Shown here: piece after piece, positions 42,316 to 51,234 of the stretch
Position numbering within the stretch: position 1 is the first letter of the stretch
Layout of the letters: each line of letters begins with the position of its first letter
Source: Planctomycetaceae bacterium
GTDB taxonomy: Bacteria > Planctomycetota > Planctomycetia > Planctomycetales > Planctomycetaceae
Length of the DNA stretch: 64,000 nt
Direction: 5' to 3'
Assembly: GCA_021732845.1 (NCBI GenBank)
Contig: JAKFUF010000062.1
Coordinates: 62,001-126,000, forward strand
Notes under the pieces: generated by a model
Told to the model about the DNA's origin: nothing
The model's input: the letters and a program-made list of their open reading frames with translations, nothing else
The model's database searches: none
Made by a program: the position numbers and the translations under genes

Positions 42316-43152
42316 TTAAGTCTCTGGTCGTTGATACTCCGCTGCCGCGCGCACGAGGTGTCCCATCTTGGGATGCTCCGGCTCCAGGCTGGGTGGCAGC
42401 CCCAAGCTGACCAATGTTTCTGATGCGGTCGGACCGATGCTGGCGATTACGCAGCGACGGGCGGCGGCGAGCCACGCGTCTTTGAGACCGTCGGCTTCGG
42501 CAACCTGCAAAATGTGATGCACCTGCTGGGCACTGGTGATCAACAGCACGTCGAAATGGCCGTCGATGGTGGCGCGGACGGCGGAACGCAGGGGCGCGAT
42601 GTCTTCAGGCAGAGCCCAACGGTAAACAGGGACAGCCACCACGTGGGCTCCGCGTTCAGTGAGGCCGCCATAAAGCTCTGAATTGGGCTGGCCATACTCC
42701 TGCACAGCGATGGTTTTTCCCTGGACCGGGACGCGCTCGTCGAGCAGGGTCAGCAGGTCCCGCCAGGTGTTGGGTTCCGGCACCTGGTGGTCGATGCGCA
42801 GCTTCCACTCCCGCAGGACGGCCGCCGGTTTTGGTCCTCGCACCACCAGACAACATTTTCCGAGCGCGGCCAGGATTTCTTCGCGGCTGTTTTTGGTTTC
42901 CAGCACGTCCATCAATGCGCGCGTGCCAACACCCGTCAGCAACAGCAGGATGTCGACACGCCCGGCCAACAGTTCCGCGCCGAAGGCGAACGCGGCCGGG
43001 TTCTCGTCCAGCGGGATCTCGCGCATGGAGGGAGCCACCGTGGCCACGCCTCCGTGCCGCTCGATCAGTGAGCGAATCTCCTCCGCCTTGCGGCTCTCGA
43101 ACGCGCACACATGCCGACCGGAGAAATTCGGTCCTGGGGCGGGGGCACTCAT
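42316..43152 (-). CDS. Uroporphyrinogen-III synthase-like protein (HemD)
   Basis: The 278-residue protein matches the HemD fold, two Rossmann-like lobes: RHVCAFESRKAEEIRSLIERHGG with VDILLLLTGVGTRALMD, then GAHVVAVPVYRWALP and FDVLLITSAQQVHHIL with IASIGPTASETLVSLG. HemD closes hydroxymethylbilane to uroporphyrinogen III in haem and sirohaem synthesis. The family is poorly conserved, so enzyme identity is likely but not certain. The ATG overlaps the stop of the upstream gene (ATGA), indicating translational coupling. Confidence 0.8.
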   Translation of the reverse strand: MSAPAPGPNFSGRHVCAFESRKAEEIRSLIERHGGVATVAPSMREIPLDENPAAFAFGAELLAGRVDILLLLTGVGTRALMDVLETKNSREEILAALGKCCLVVRGPKPAAVLREWKLRIDHQVPEPNTWRDLLTLLDERVPVQGKTIAVQEYGQPNSELYGGLTERGAHVVAVPVYRWALPEDIAPLRSAVRATIDGHFDVLLITSAQQVHHILQVAEADGLKDAWLAAARRCVIASIGPTASETLVSLGLPPSLEPEHPKMGHLVRAAAEYQRPET

Positions 43153-44297
43153 GACGCGGCTTTCGGCGGAGCGAGCAGGGCCGAGGCATAACCGATCAGG
43201 TCGCCCTGCTCCTTGGCGATCTTTTGATACAGGTCGCTTCTCCCCGCCGTGGCACACATTTCCGCCAGCGAGAAACCGAAGTCTTCCGCATTTTTTGAGA
43301 GATACTTGCAGGCGATCTCCAGCGCCTCGGCCGGCTTGCCGATCCGTTGCAGCAAGTCGACCAGCACGTAGGCCGTCAACTGGTTCTGCTGGTCATCCAC
43401 ATCGGGACCCAGCTTGTCGCGGAAATAGGCCAGCCCTTCTTCGCGGTTGGTGTTCAGCAGCACCTGAAAATACTCGACATGCGCCGCGTAGAAGTCTTCG
43501 AACGGGGGACTGCCGGCGTATCGATACTGTTCCGCCAGCTTCGAACCGTACTGTGCGAGCTGCAGCGCCTGCTTCAATTCAGGGTCGGCTGGTTCCAGCG
43601 TCCGTGCGAAACGGACCACGGCGTTGAGGTGCGACACGTCGATGTGGTAGTTGCCATCGGCAAAGAGTTCGTCCTTGCCCGCGATCAATTCCTTCAGCGT
43701 CTGCCCTGGGGTGGCCATCGGCTGGCGGCGCTGGACTTCATGCTGCACGGAATCCCGGAGCTGCCGGTAGAGTTCGCTCACCAGCACGGCGGCGCATTTC
43801 TTCCGCTGCTCCGGCGCAAGATTGCCGAAATTCTGATCGAACGAGGTGATCGTGCTGCACGTGCCATGGGTGGCGAGCATCATCCTCAGGCCGCGGACCG
43901 GAGCCACGCCCTGGAAGAAGGCGATGTCCACGAGTTCGTCATCAGCCCGGCTGGGGTGCAGGGCCTCAATCGCCTCGGCCACCTTCTGCGATTCTTTGAC
44001 CGGTTTGAGGTACATCCACGCTTTGGCGATGTCGCCGTCGCCGAGAAAATAGCCGCCGACTTCTTTCGCGGCCTTCACGTAGGCCTCTTCGAATTCCGTG
44101 GCTCGCTCGGGGGGCACATCCGTGAACGAAGTCGGCCGGGCCAGCGGCAGATTGTGCTCGTGCCGGTATTTGAGCAGAAAGGCGTCGAACAGGTCGTGAT
44201 ATTTTTTCTCTTCCCGCAGCGTGCCGATCAGATGATCCAGCAGCGCCCCAGGCTGGGCTTTTTTCTGGTCGAGTTCGTCGAACGTCTGTTCGCTCAT
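43149..44297 (-). CDS. TPR-like conserved hypothetical protein
   Basis: The 382-residue cytosolic protein is mostly helical. Repeated helix pairs (LLDHLIGTLREEKKYHDLFDAFLLKY near the start, PAEALEIACKYLSKNAEDFGFSLAEMCATAGR near the end) suggest a tetratricopeptide-like scaffold. No catalytic motif is visible. Its last codons overlap the hemD-like start by 4 bases, and the PSP1 gene is 119 bases upstream, so all three may form one minus-strand operon. I do not recognise a named family. Confidence 0.75.
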   Translation of the reverse strand: MSEQTFDELDQKKAQPGALLDHLIGTLREEKKYHDLFDAFLLKYRHEHNLPLARPTSFTDVPPERATEFEEAYVKAAKEVGGYFLGDGDIAKAWMYLKPVKESQKVAEAIEALHPSRADDELVDIAFFQGVAPVRGLRMMLATHGTCSTITSFDQNFGNLAPEQRKKCAAVLVSELYRQLRDSVQHEVQRRQPMATPGQTLKELIAGKDELFADGNYHIDVSHLNAVVRFARTLEPADPELKQALQLAQYGSKLAEQYRYAGSPPFEDFYAAHVEYFQVLLNTNREEGLAYFRDKLGPDVDDQQNQLTAYVLVDLLQRIGKPAEALEIACKYLSKNAEDFGFSLAEMCATAGRSDLYQKIAKEQGDLIGYASALLAPPKAAS

Positions 44298-44416
44298 GGT
44301 GGCTCAAAATACGAAGGTCATGACTCGGGAACAGCGATCGCATCGCCCGTTCGAACTGTGAATGTGTTGTCATCTTAGCCGGGGTCTGACCCGGAATTCC
44401 ACGCGGCGGCACCCGC

Positions 44417-45001
44417 TCAGTGGCAGCCACCGCTGCCGCAGCCACCCCCGCTGCCGCAGCCTCCGCCACCGCTTGATTCCAATTGGACCACACCGTTGGC
44501 ATCAACCGGTTGGACTTCGACTGGTGTGCCAGCCGCGGCGGCATACAGGGCGAGTTTGGTGCAGTCGGGACCGCGGCCGCTCAGGACATAGAGGATGAGC
44601 TTGGCCCGGTCGAGCGTCCATTCCATGTCGAGCAGGATCAGTTCCAAACCCCACTGTTGAATCTTCCCCTGCCACACATCGAACCCAGCCGTGGCTTCCT
44701 GCCGCAACGTGGCTCCCGCCTGCACATCGTCCGGCGTCGCCACGCGAACGATGTTCACGGACGATTCTCCAGAGTGTTCTTCATGGTCATGGGCGTGTTC
44801 GTTGCCGTTCAAGTGCGCGCCGACAATCGGCTTTCGTTCGCGGACCTGTTCCAGCACCGTGCCCAGCTCCAAACCCCGATGCGTCTGCACGACAAGCTGT
44901 GTTCCGCGGGTGAGATCGTCGGCCACCGCCGGAAATTTGGCCACCTCGGCGACGGCACCATACCGCACAAGCACGCTGGACGGCGCGGACACATTCACCA
45001 C
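44417..45001 (-). CDS. PSP1-domain protein with Gly/Cys tail
   Basis: The 194-residue protein has the PSP1 C-terminal-domain signature: VLVRYGAVAEVAKFP, TQLVVQTHRGLELGTVLEQV, IVRVATPDDV, LELILLDMEWTLDRAKLILYV. Bacterial PSP1 proteins (YaaT type) join RNA-decay or phosphorelay complexes. The tail GGGCGSGGGCGSGGCH has three Cys and a terminal His and could bind metal. GTG 45001 is preceded by TTTGGAGAGC, a good site. It heads the possible operon with the TPR-like and HemD-like genes. Confidence 0.82.
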   Translation of the reverse strand: MVNVSAPSSVLVRYGAVAEVAKFPAVADDLTRGTQLVVQTHRGLELGTVLEQVRERKPIVGAHLNGNEHAHDHEEHSGESSVNIVRVATPDDVQAGATLRQEATAGFDVWQGKIQQWGLELILLDMEWTLDRAKLILYVLSGRGPDCTKLALYAAAAGTPVEVQPVDANGVVQLESSGGGGCGSGGGCGSGGCH

Positions 45002-45164
45002 GGCGGTTGCTCTCCAAATGATTAGGGCTTACCCAACGGATTCAGGCAGTTGCAGGGAGAATTCCATTATGGCTCTCCAGTCGCCGCAGGGGAAGGACGA
45101 GGGAAGTACGGCGAAACTCCGACTTGGAATCGCGTGGCTCTAAACACAGATGTCATGGAATTTC

Positions 45165-45226
45165 AAATCTGACGTTTCCGACAAAAGTCCCAACTCTGAA
45201 ATTTGAGGTTCACTTTTGTCGGAGAC
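45165..45226. repeat. Inverted repeat AAATCTGACGTTTCC element
   Basis: Arms CCGACAAAAGT (45178-45188) and ACTTTTGTCGG (45212-45222) are perfect, and extend to about 23 bases each with a few mismatches. The segment AAATCTGACGTTTCC (45165-45179) recurs at 61195-61209 and inverted at 42303-42317. It fills part of the 374-base gap 45002-45375, where no gene is seen. Confidence 0.8.
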
Positions 45227-45375
45227 TTCAGATCCGAGATCCGCCGAGAATGGCCGCGACAGGTTTGTCGAAGCTTCCGCAACGGCTGGCCGGTGGCGCG
45301 ACCCGTTGCAATTCCCGCATCAGTGCGACATTCTCTAATCATCCTGTCGTTTGACTGTCTGGTGTTCGAGTCCCC

Positions 45376-47340
45376 ATGTCCTGGCCCGGATTTTATTCGT
45401 CGGTGAACGGGTGGCTCTTCGCCCTGCTGATCCCGTTGATCATCTTCTATTTCCTGAAACTGCGCCGGCCGCGGCTGGAGATCTCCTCGCTCGCCCTGTG
45501 GCGGCAGGTGATCAATGATCAGCGGGTCAATTCTCCATTTCAGCGTTTCAAACGCCATTTGTTGCTGCTGCTGCAGATTGCCCTGTTGTGCCTGCTGTCG
45601 CTGGCGGCCATGCAGCCGTTCGTCCGCGCCGCGCCGCAACGGGCGGTGTCGCTGGTGGTGTTGATTGATACTTCGGCCAGCATGGGCGCGGTCGATCAGG
45701 CGGGCGGGCGGTCGCGGCTGGACGCCGCCCGTGAGCAGGTCGCGCGGCTGATTGAAAACCTGCTCCCAGACCAACAACTGTCCTTGGTGGCGTTCCACAG
45801 CACTCCGCAGCGGCTGACCGAGTTCACCGACAACAAGCAGCTCCTCCGTGACGCGCTGGGCCGCCTCAAGCCGTCCGACATGCCCAGCCGCGTGGATGAT
45901 GCCCTGCGGCTGACCCAGGCCATGATCCGCAGCCAGCGAGCGGACTCGGTCGAGTCGGTCGTGCTCATCACCGACGGCAATGTTCCCGAAGCGGTCGATT
46001 TTGATCTGCCATTTGAGTTGAAGGTGCAACTGGTCGGGCCGGCCGGACCCAATCTGGGGATCACCGCCGTCAACGCTCACCGCGCTGGTCCCAACATGTG
46101 GGAAGTTTTTGCGAGAATCGAAGCCAGTGGCAGCGGGCAGTTGAACCGTGCACCGGCGGCCAAAGCGGGCGAACCGGCGGCAGCCACAACGAAAGCTGCC
46201 GGTGCCGAAGTCGAGCTGCTTCAGGAGGGGGCCGACGTCAAGACCACCCACGTGGAGGTCGACCCCGGCAAGTCCGTCCGGTTGCTGTTCAAAGTCCGGG
46301 GCGGGCCGCCGGGCAGTCTCCAGATTCGCCTCAAGCCTGACGGATTCGATTCCCTCGCCGCCGACAACATCGCGTATCTGGAACTCCCCGCCCTGCGTCC
46401 GCTGCAGCTCTATGTCAGCAATGAGTTGACCATCTATCGGCACGCTCTCAAAGCACTCAAAGATCTGGAGATCTATCCGCGAGAGGATGGACAGAAGGCC
46501 ATCCGCTACGACCTGACAATTTCCGCCAGCGCCACGGACGCGGCCCTCGACTCCCCGGTGTCGATGCTGGTGGGGGTGATTCCAGAAGATTTGAAGACCG
46601 TCCTGGGCGTCCGCGCGAAGTTGGCCACGGTGGTTGACTGGCGGCGTGCCTCGCCGCTGCTTCAACATGTGCAACTGGCCGATGTCCAGGCGGCCGAGGA
46701 GCCGTACTTCCTGGATGCGGCGAAGCCCGAGGATCGCAACGCGGAACTCGAAGAGGCGGGTTACGAGGTGCTGATCGATGGCCGTTCGGGGCCGCTGTTG
46801 ATGCAAAAACAGATGGGTCCAAAACTCCAGTTCATCTCGTTGTTTCATACCGACAAGTCCACCCTGCCGTACCGCGTCGGGTTTCCCGTGCTGGTGGCGA
46901 ACCTGGTCAACATTGCCATGCAGCAGGCGTCGCTGTCTGAAGTGCAGGGCGCGGCCACGGGATTGTTTCCTCCGATCAAATTGCGGCCGAATGTCGAATA
47001 TGTGGTCAAGTCGCCGGACGACACGCAGGTCACGGTCCACAGCAACGAGGAATCCAGGATCATTGGCGTCTCGACTCCGCGCGCCGGCCGCTACGCCGTC
47101 AGCGACGCGGGGCGGGAGGTCGCCAGTGTCGGCGTGAGCCTGCTCAATGCACGGGAGTCGTCCCTGGTCGGCCTGCCGCTCGGTGCGAAGGGGCAGCCAC
47201 TGCTGCAGTTTCGCGAAACTGCCGTCGCCGCGGAAGCGGATCAGATCGACAACGACCGCCCGCTGTGGCCCACCCTGTCGATGCTGGCGTTCTTCGTGCT
47301 GATCGGCGAATGGTGGCTGTTCCAGAAGAAGCCCGGGTAG
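45376..47340 (+). CDS. BatA/vWA membrane protein
   Basis: The 654-residue protein begins with two transmembrane segments and the BatA N-terminal motif (LFALLIPLIIFYFLKLRRPRLEISS, RHLLLLLQIALLCLLSLAAMQP). The von Willebrand A domain (about 90-215) has DTSASMG and VVLITDGN, the metal-ion-dependent adhesion site. A long extracytoplasmic beta-rich part follows, with a final helix near 632-650 (LSMLAFFVLIGEWW). BatA proteins cooperate with MoxR ATPases, DUF58 and DUF4129 proteins in envelope stress or aerotolerance; those partners are not adjacent, though the DUF4129 gene is 25 kb away. Confidence 0.85.
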   Translation: MSWPGFYSSVNGWLFALLIPLIIFYFLKLRRPRLEISSLALWRQVINDQRVNSPFQRFKRHLLLLLQIALLCLLSLAAMQPFVRAAPQRAVSLVVLIDTSASMGAVDQAGGRSRLDAAREQVARLIENLLPDQQLSLVAFHSTPQRLTEFTDNKQLLRDALGRLKPSDMPSRVDDALRLTQAMIRSQRADSVESVVLITDGNVPEAVDFDLPFELKVQLVGPAGPNLGITAVNAHRAGPNMWEVFARIEASGSGQLNRAPAAKAGEPAAATTKAAGAEVELLQEGADVKTTHVEVDPGKSVRLLFKVRGGPPGSLQIRLKPDGFDSLAADNIAYLELPALRPLQLYVSNELTIYRHALKALKDLEIYPREDGQKAIRYDLTISASATDAALDSPVSMLVGVIPEDLKTVLGVRAKLATVVDWRRASPLLQHVQLADVQAAEEPYFLDAAKPEDRNAELEEAGYEVLIDGRSGPLLMQKQMGPKLQFISLFHTDKSTLPYRVGFPVLVANLVNIAMQQASLSEVQGAATGLFPPIKLRPNVEYVVKSPDDTQVTVHSNEESRIIGVSTPRAGRYAVSDAGREVASVGVSLLNARESSLVGLPLGAKGQPLLQFRETAVAAEADQIDNDRPLWPTLSMLAFFVLIGEWWLFQKKPG

Positions 47341-47461
47341 TTTGCAGAAACGTCGGATGAACACAAACGTGCGATGGGCTTCCTCGCACTTTCTCGCCCG
47401 TCCTCAAGTGAGTCACGCTCCCGCCGTTCGTTTCCCGCAGTAGGTTCCGAGGCTGCTATTG

Positions 47462-48886
47462 ATGGTGGAGAACATGGCCGCGGGGACGACTCCGATTGCC
47501 GCTCGCGAACAGGGCGACAGGCTCTGGCAACAGGCCCGCTTCCACCGCTGGGCGTGGCTCAGCCTGATCCTGGTCGGGCTCGCCGTTCGCACCGCGGCCC
47601 TCGCCGCGTATTGGCCGCAACTGGCCACCGACCCCGACCAGTACCGCGGCATTGCCGAGAATCTGGCAGGCGGAGTTGGTTACTGCGTTCCCAAGACTGT
47701 CCGTCCCACCGCCTTTCGCCCTCCGCTCTACCCGCTGCTCTTGGCGGCCGCACTAACCACCGGCACCGGAACGGCGGGAATTGCCATATTCCACCTGCTG
47801 CTGGCGGCAACCACGTTAATTCTGACCGCCGTTTGCGCGTGGCGGTTGCGGCTCGGTTGGGCGGGGCTGGTGGCTGGTCTGCTCGTGGCACTGGACCCGC
47901 TGCTGGTCATCGCGGTGGCTCAGGTCATGACCGAGACCGTGGCGGCCTGCGTGACAATGGCCCTGCTCGCGGCGTTGCTGTGGTTTCACCAGCATGATGC
48001 CATGGAGGCACCCAATGCCAAAGCCTCTTCGATTTTGGTTCGCGCGTGGCTCGTTGGCGTGCTTTTCGGAGTCTGCGTCCTCTGCCGTCCAACATTTGGC
48101 GCGTTTTGCGTGTTGCTTGTCCTGGTTGGGTGGCCACGGAATCACCGGTGGTATTTGACACCCGCTGGCCTGAATCACGTGGCGGGGAGCGTTCTTGGTC
48201 TGACATGTGTCCTTGGCCCCTGGGTGATGCGAAATGTGGTCGTCCTCGGCCATCCGATCGTGACCACCACGCACGGGGGCTACACGCTGCTCTTGGGGCA
48301 CAATGCCGCCTACGATCGGGAGGTTGTCGCCCAGCCGTGGGGCACAGCCTGGCCGGGCGAAAGCTTGCTGGCATGGCAGGCGAGTCTCGAACTGGAACTG
48401 ACCCGGGACAACCCAGCGGCTCCGCGGGATGCGGAGGGCATCGTCATCGACGAAGTGGTCCGAGACCGGTGGATGTCGCGGCAAGCGTGGACCTATCTCC
48501 TGGCCGATTTGCCACGGGCGGGGCGTGCCGCGCTGACGCTTCTCGGACGCTTCTGGAATGTGCTTCCGGCCGCCGCCGAAGGCCGTGGGGGGAGACTGCG
48601 CTGGGCCGTGGCGCTGTACTACGGGCTGGCGCTGACACTGGCAGGCATCGGCGTCTTCCGGCTGCGCGGTGAAGAATGGCATTTGTGGCAACCATTGTTG
48701 ATGCTGGTTGCTTCATTCACCGTGGTGCATGCCTTGTATTGGGCTGACATGCGGATGCGCGCCCCGCTGTCGCCGGTCCTGGCCCTGCTGGCGGCACGCG
48801 CCATGTCCTGGAAACGGGATCCGGTCTTGGTCGAAGGCAGCGCGAGCCCTGCGACGCCGGGTGAACAAGCGGTTACAATGCCCTAG
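47462..48886 (+). CDS. GT39-type polyprenyl-phosphate glycosyltransferase-like membrane protein
   Basis: The 474-residue protein has about eleven transmembrane helices. The extracytoplasmic loop after helix 1 contains DPDQYRGIAENLAGG, the acidic/Tyr motif of PMT-type glycosyltransferases, then RPTAFRPPLYP. A long soluble loop lies between helices 7 and 8. Such enzymes transfer sugars from lipid carriers to lipid or protein acceptors at the membrane. I use ATG 47462; ATG 47474 is also possible. It precedes an rmlC gene 28 bases downstream, suggesting a sugar-linked function. Confidence 0.8.
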   Translation: MVENMAAGTTPIAAREQGDRLWQQARFHRWAWLSLILVGLAVRTAALAAYWPQLATDPDQYRGIAENLAGGVGYCVPKTVRPTAFRPPLYPLLLAAALTTGTGTAGIAIFHLLLAATTLILTAVCAWRLRLGWAGLVAGLLVALDPLLVIAVAQVMTETVAACVTMALLAALLWFHQHDAMEAPNAKASSILVRAWLVGVLFGVCVLCRPTFGAFCVLLVLVGWPRNHRWYLTPAGLNHVAGSVLGLTCVLGPWVMRNVVVLGHPIVTTTHGGYTLLLGHNAAYDREVVAQPWGTAWPGESLLAWQASLELELTRDNPAAPRDAEGIVIDEVVRDRWMSRQAWTYLLADLPRAGRAALTLLGRFWNVLPAAAEGRGGRLRWAVALYYGLALTLAGIGVFRLRGEEWHLWQPLLMLVASFTVVHALYWADMRMRAPLSPVLALLAARAMSWKRDPVLVEGSASPATPGEQAVTMP

Positions 48887-48913
48887 GAGTTTTCTGTCAC
48901 CCAGGTTCGCGTC

Positions 48914-49456
48914 ATGCACATTCGTCCTGTCGAAATCTCTGGTCTGTATGTCGTGGAGCCTCGGATTTTTGGCGACGACCGGGGATGGTTCATGGAGACA
49001 TGGCACCAGGGGAAATTCGCCGCGGCGGGCATCGCGGTCGACTTTGTGCAGGACAATCATTCTCGCTCCGTCTCCCGGGTGCTGCGTGGCTTGCACTACC
49101 AATTGCGAAACCCACAGGGAAAGTTGGTGCGGGCCGCACGAGGCGAAATCTGGGACGTGGCGGTCGACCTGCGACGCGATTCAGTCACCTTCGGCAAAAC
49201 CTACTCCATCCGTCTGTCGGACGAAAACAAGCTGCAGGTTTACATCCCGCCAGGGTTCGCACACGGCTTTTGCGTCCTCAGCGAAGAGGCGGAAGTCATT
49301 TACAAATGCACCACCCTGTACGATCCCGCTGACGAGCGAACTCTGTTGTGGAACGACCCGGCATTGGGCATCGACTGGCCGGTCACCGATCCCCTGCTGT
49401 CGCCCAAGGATCTTAAAGGGATACCCCTCGCACAGGCGGAATGTTTTGGGGATTGA
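48914..49456 (+). CDS. rmlC: dTDP-4-dehydrorhamnose 3,5-epimerase
   Basis: The 180-residue cupin-fold enzyme epimerises C3 and C5 of dTDP-4-keto-6-deoxyglucose in dTDP-L-rhamnose synthesis. Conserved features are FGDDRGWFMETW, VLRGLHYQ (catalytic His), the Asp of VAVDLRRDS, PPGFAHGFCVLSE and YKCTTLYDPADE (catalytic Tyr). Length is typical. The other rml genes (rmlA, B, D) are not next to it, so it is a stand-alone copy downstream of a GT39 gene, probably co-transcribed. Confidence 0.93.
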   Translation: MHIRPVEISGLYVVEPRIFGDDRGWFMETWHQGKFAAAGIAVDFVQDNHSRSVSRVLRGLHYQLRNPQGKLVRAARGEIWDVAVDLRRDSVTFGKTYSIRLSDENKLQVYIPPGFAHGFCVLSEEAEVIYKCTTLYDPADERTLLWNDPALGIDWPVTDPLLSPKDLKGIPLAQAECFGD

Positions 49457-49603
49457 ACACCGGAGAGCCCTTGGTTGACCAGATTCAATGCTTCCTGACT
49501 GGCACGGATTTTGGGGGACCGACCGGCTGTTTTGGGACAGCGAACCGACGGAACTGCGACACGAATGTGATTGCAAAAAGCGGTACGTGCAAAAGAGGTT
49601 TTT

Positions 49604-49630
49604 GAACAGAAGCAAACGCAGGAAACGAAG
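49604..49630 (+). repeat. 27-bp GAACAGAAG repeat, third copy
   Basis: GAACAGAAGCAAACGCAGGA plus seven further bases match the inverted pair at 31399-31536. Nearby, 49655-49690 (TTAAATATTAATATTACGTTTAAATTATT) is strongly AT-rich for this genome and may hold the promoter of the next gene. Confidence 0.7.
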
Positions 49631-49738
49631 AAAGTGAGATGCAGGACCTCCATGCTGTTAAATATTAATATTACGTTTAAATTATTGTGACGTTGATTTT
49701 CACTTCTATCTCGAAGTCTGTCTCCATCCGGAACCGGC

Positions 49739-51136
49739 ATGAAAATCACGTTTTGCGGCGCGGCGGGTGAAGTCACGGGCAGCCAGCACTTGATCGAGTG
49801 CGGCGGGCTGAAAATCCTGCTGGACTGCGGGCTGTTTCAGGGCAGCCGGGCGGAGTGCCGCGCCAAGAACGAGCGGTTTCTCTACAAGCCGGATGACCTC
49901 GACGCCGTCATTCTCTCGCACGCCCACATTGATCACTGCGGCAACCTGCCCAGCCTGTATCGGCAGGGCTATCGCGGTCCCGTCTACTGCACGGATGCCA
50001 CGGCCGACGTGACGAACATCATGCTGGAGGACAGCCTGAAGATTCAGTTGGAGGATGCCCGCTACCTGGAGAAGCGGCTGCCAAAGTCCGCGCCCCGGGT
50101 CAAGCCCCTGTATGAAGAGAAGGATGTGCGGGGGATTGTGAACCGGATCGAGTCCCAGCCGTACGACAAGTGGGTTCAACTCTTCAGTGCCCTGCGGATC
50201 CGCTTCCGCGACGCCGGGCACATTCTCGGTTCGGCCATCACGGAACTGGAATTCGAGGAGAAGGGAACCATCCGGCGGCTGGTGTTCACGGGGGACCTTG
50301 GCCGCCGGAACATCCCGCTATTGCGCGACCCGGCCACCGTCGGTGGCTGCGACGTGCTGATCAGCGAATCAACCTATGGCGACAGGATCCACCCTCCCAC
50401 CAGCGACATCAAGGCGGCGCTACTGCGGATCATCCGCGCGGCCGTCGAACAGGAAGGCAAGGTGATCATCCCCGCCTTCAGCCTGGGACGCACCCAACAG
50501 GTGGTCTATTTCCTCAACGAACTGACCAACTCTGGACAGTTGCCCGCGGTGCCAATCTATGTCGACAGCCCGCTGTCACTGCGGATCACGGAACTCTACC
50601 GCAAGCATGTGACCACCAGTCTGGACGCGGAGGTGCAACAGACGCTCACCGCGGACGCCGATCCGTTTGGGTTTGAGCACCTGCGGTACATTGCCAGTCA
50701 GCCAGAGAGCATGGAACTGAATCGCCAGTCTGGGCCATTCGTGCTGATCGCCTCGAGCGGCATGTGCGAAAGCGGCCGCATCGTGCACCATCTCAAGAAC
50801 ACGGTCTCAGACCCCAAGAACACCATCGTGATCATCGGTTTTCAGGCGGAAAACACGCTGGGTCGCAGAATCGTGGAGCGGCGGCCCTATCTGAAAATCT
50901 TCGACCGCGACTACCCCCTCAACGCGCGCGTTGAAATTCTCAACGGCCTCTCCGCGCACGCGGACGCCGAGGATTTCAAGTGGTGGTATGAATGCCTGGC
51001 GGAGCGGTCCGGAGTGGGCCAAGCCTTTCTGGTGCATGGCGAAGCCCGCGCCGCGCAGGCATTGTCCGGCATCCTCAAGGACTACTGCGACGAAGACCCG
51101 ATCATTCCGCAGTTTCGCCAGAGTTTTGAAGTCTGA
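49739..51136 (+). CDS. Beta-CASP metallo-beta-lactamase-fold RNase-like protein
   Basis: The 465-residue protein has the MBL zinc motif SHAHIDHCG (about residues 60-68), DAGHILGSA, GDLGRRN and ISESTYG, and the beta-CASP insert ending in SSGMCESGR and LSAHADAEDF. It matches the RNA-specificity MBL family (CPSF-like), enzymes that cut RNA. Length fits. The ATG is preceded by CATCCGGAACCGGC, only a weak ribosome binding site. It ends convergently with phoU, where two GC hairpins lie. Confidence 0.9.
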   Translation: MKITFCGAAGEVTGSQHLIECGGLKILLDCGLFQGSRAECRAKNERFLYKPDDLDAVILSHAHIDHCGNLPSLYRQGYRGPVYCTDATADVTNIMLEDSLKIQLEDARYLEKRLPKSAPRVKPLYEEKDVRGIVNRIESQPYDKWVQLFSALRIRFRDAGHILGSAITELEFEEKGTIRRLVFTGDLGRRNIPLLRDPATVGGCDVLISESTYGDRIHPPTSDIKAALLRIIRAAVEQEGKVIIPAFSLGRTQQVVYFLNELTNSGQLPAVPIYVDSPLSLRITELYRKHVTTSLDAEVQQTLTADADPFGFEHLRYIASQPESMELNRQSGPFVLIASSGMCESGRIVHHLKNTVSDPKNTIVIIGFQAENTLGRRIVERRPYLKIFDRDYPLNARVEILNGLSAHADAEDFKWWYECLAERSGVGQAFLVHGEARAAQALSGILKDYCDEDPIIPQFRQSFEV

Positions 51137-51155
51137 ACAAAGTCTGAACAGGCTA

Positions 51156-51209
51156 CGGGGCGGGTGGGTTAGCCGCCCCGCGGCCGGGTACGAGTCACGG
51201 AGTGACTCG
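51156..51209. terminator. Two adjacent hairpins between convergent genes
   Basis: CGGGGCGG / CCGCCCCG (51156-51163 and 51173-51180, 9-base loop) is followed by CGAGTCAC / GTGACTCG (51191-51198 and 51202-51209, 3-base loop). They sit between the MBL gene and phoU, so a bidirectional terminator is likely, although no T run is clear. Confidence 0.55.
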
Positions 51210-51234
51210 GCGGCTCTTGCCTGCAGCGGCCGAT

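Noticed and set aside
45361-45380. T-loop-like GTGTTCGAGTCCCC before the BatA gene
   Set aside because: No tRNA cloverleaf is available upstream; it overlaps the start of the coding region.
45163-47364. 733-codon open frame antisense to the BatA/vWA gene
   Set aside because: It mirrors the codon structure of the real plus-strand gene, has no start signal, and its Arg/Gln/Gly-rich translation matches no protein type; it is a GC-rich shadow frame.
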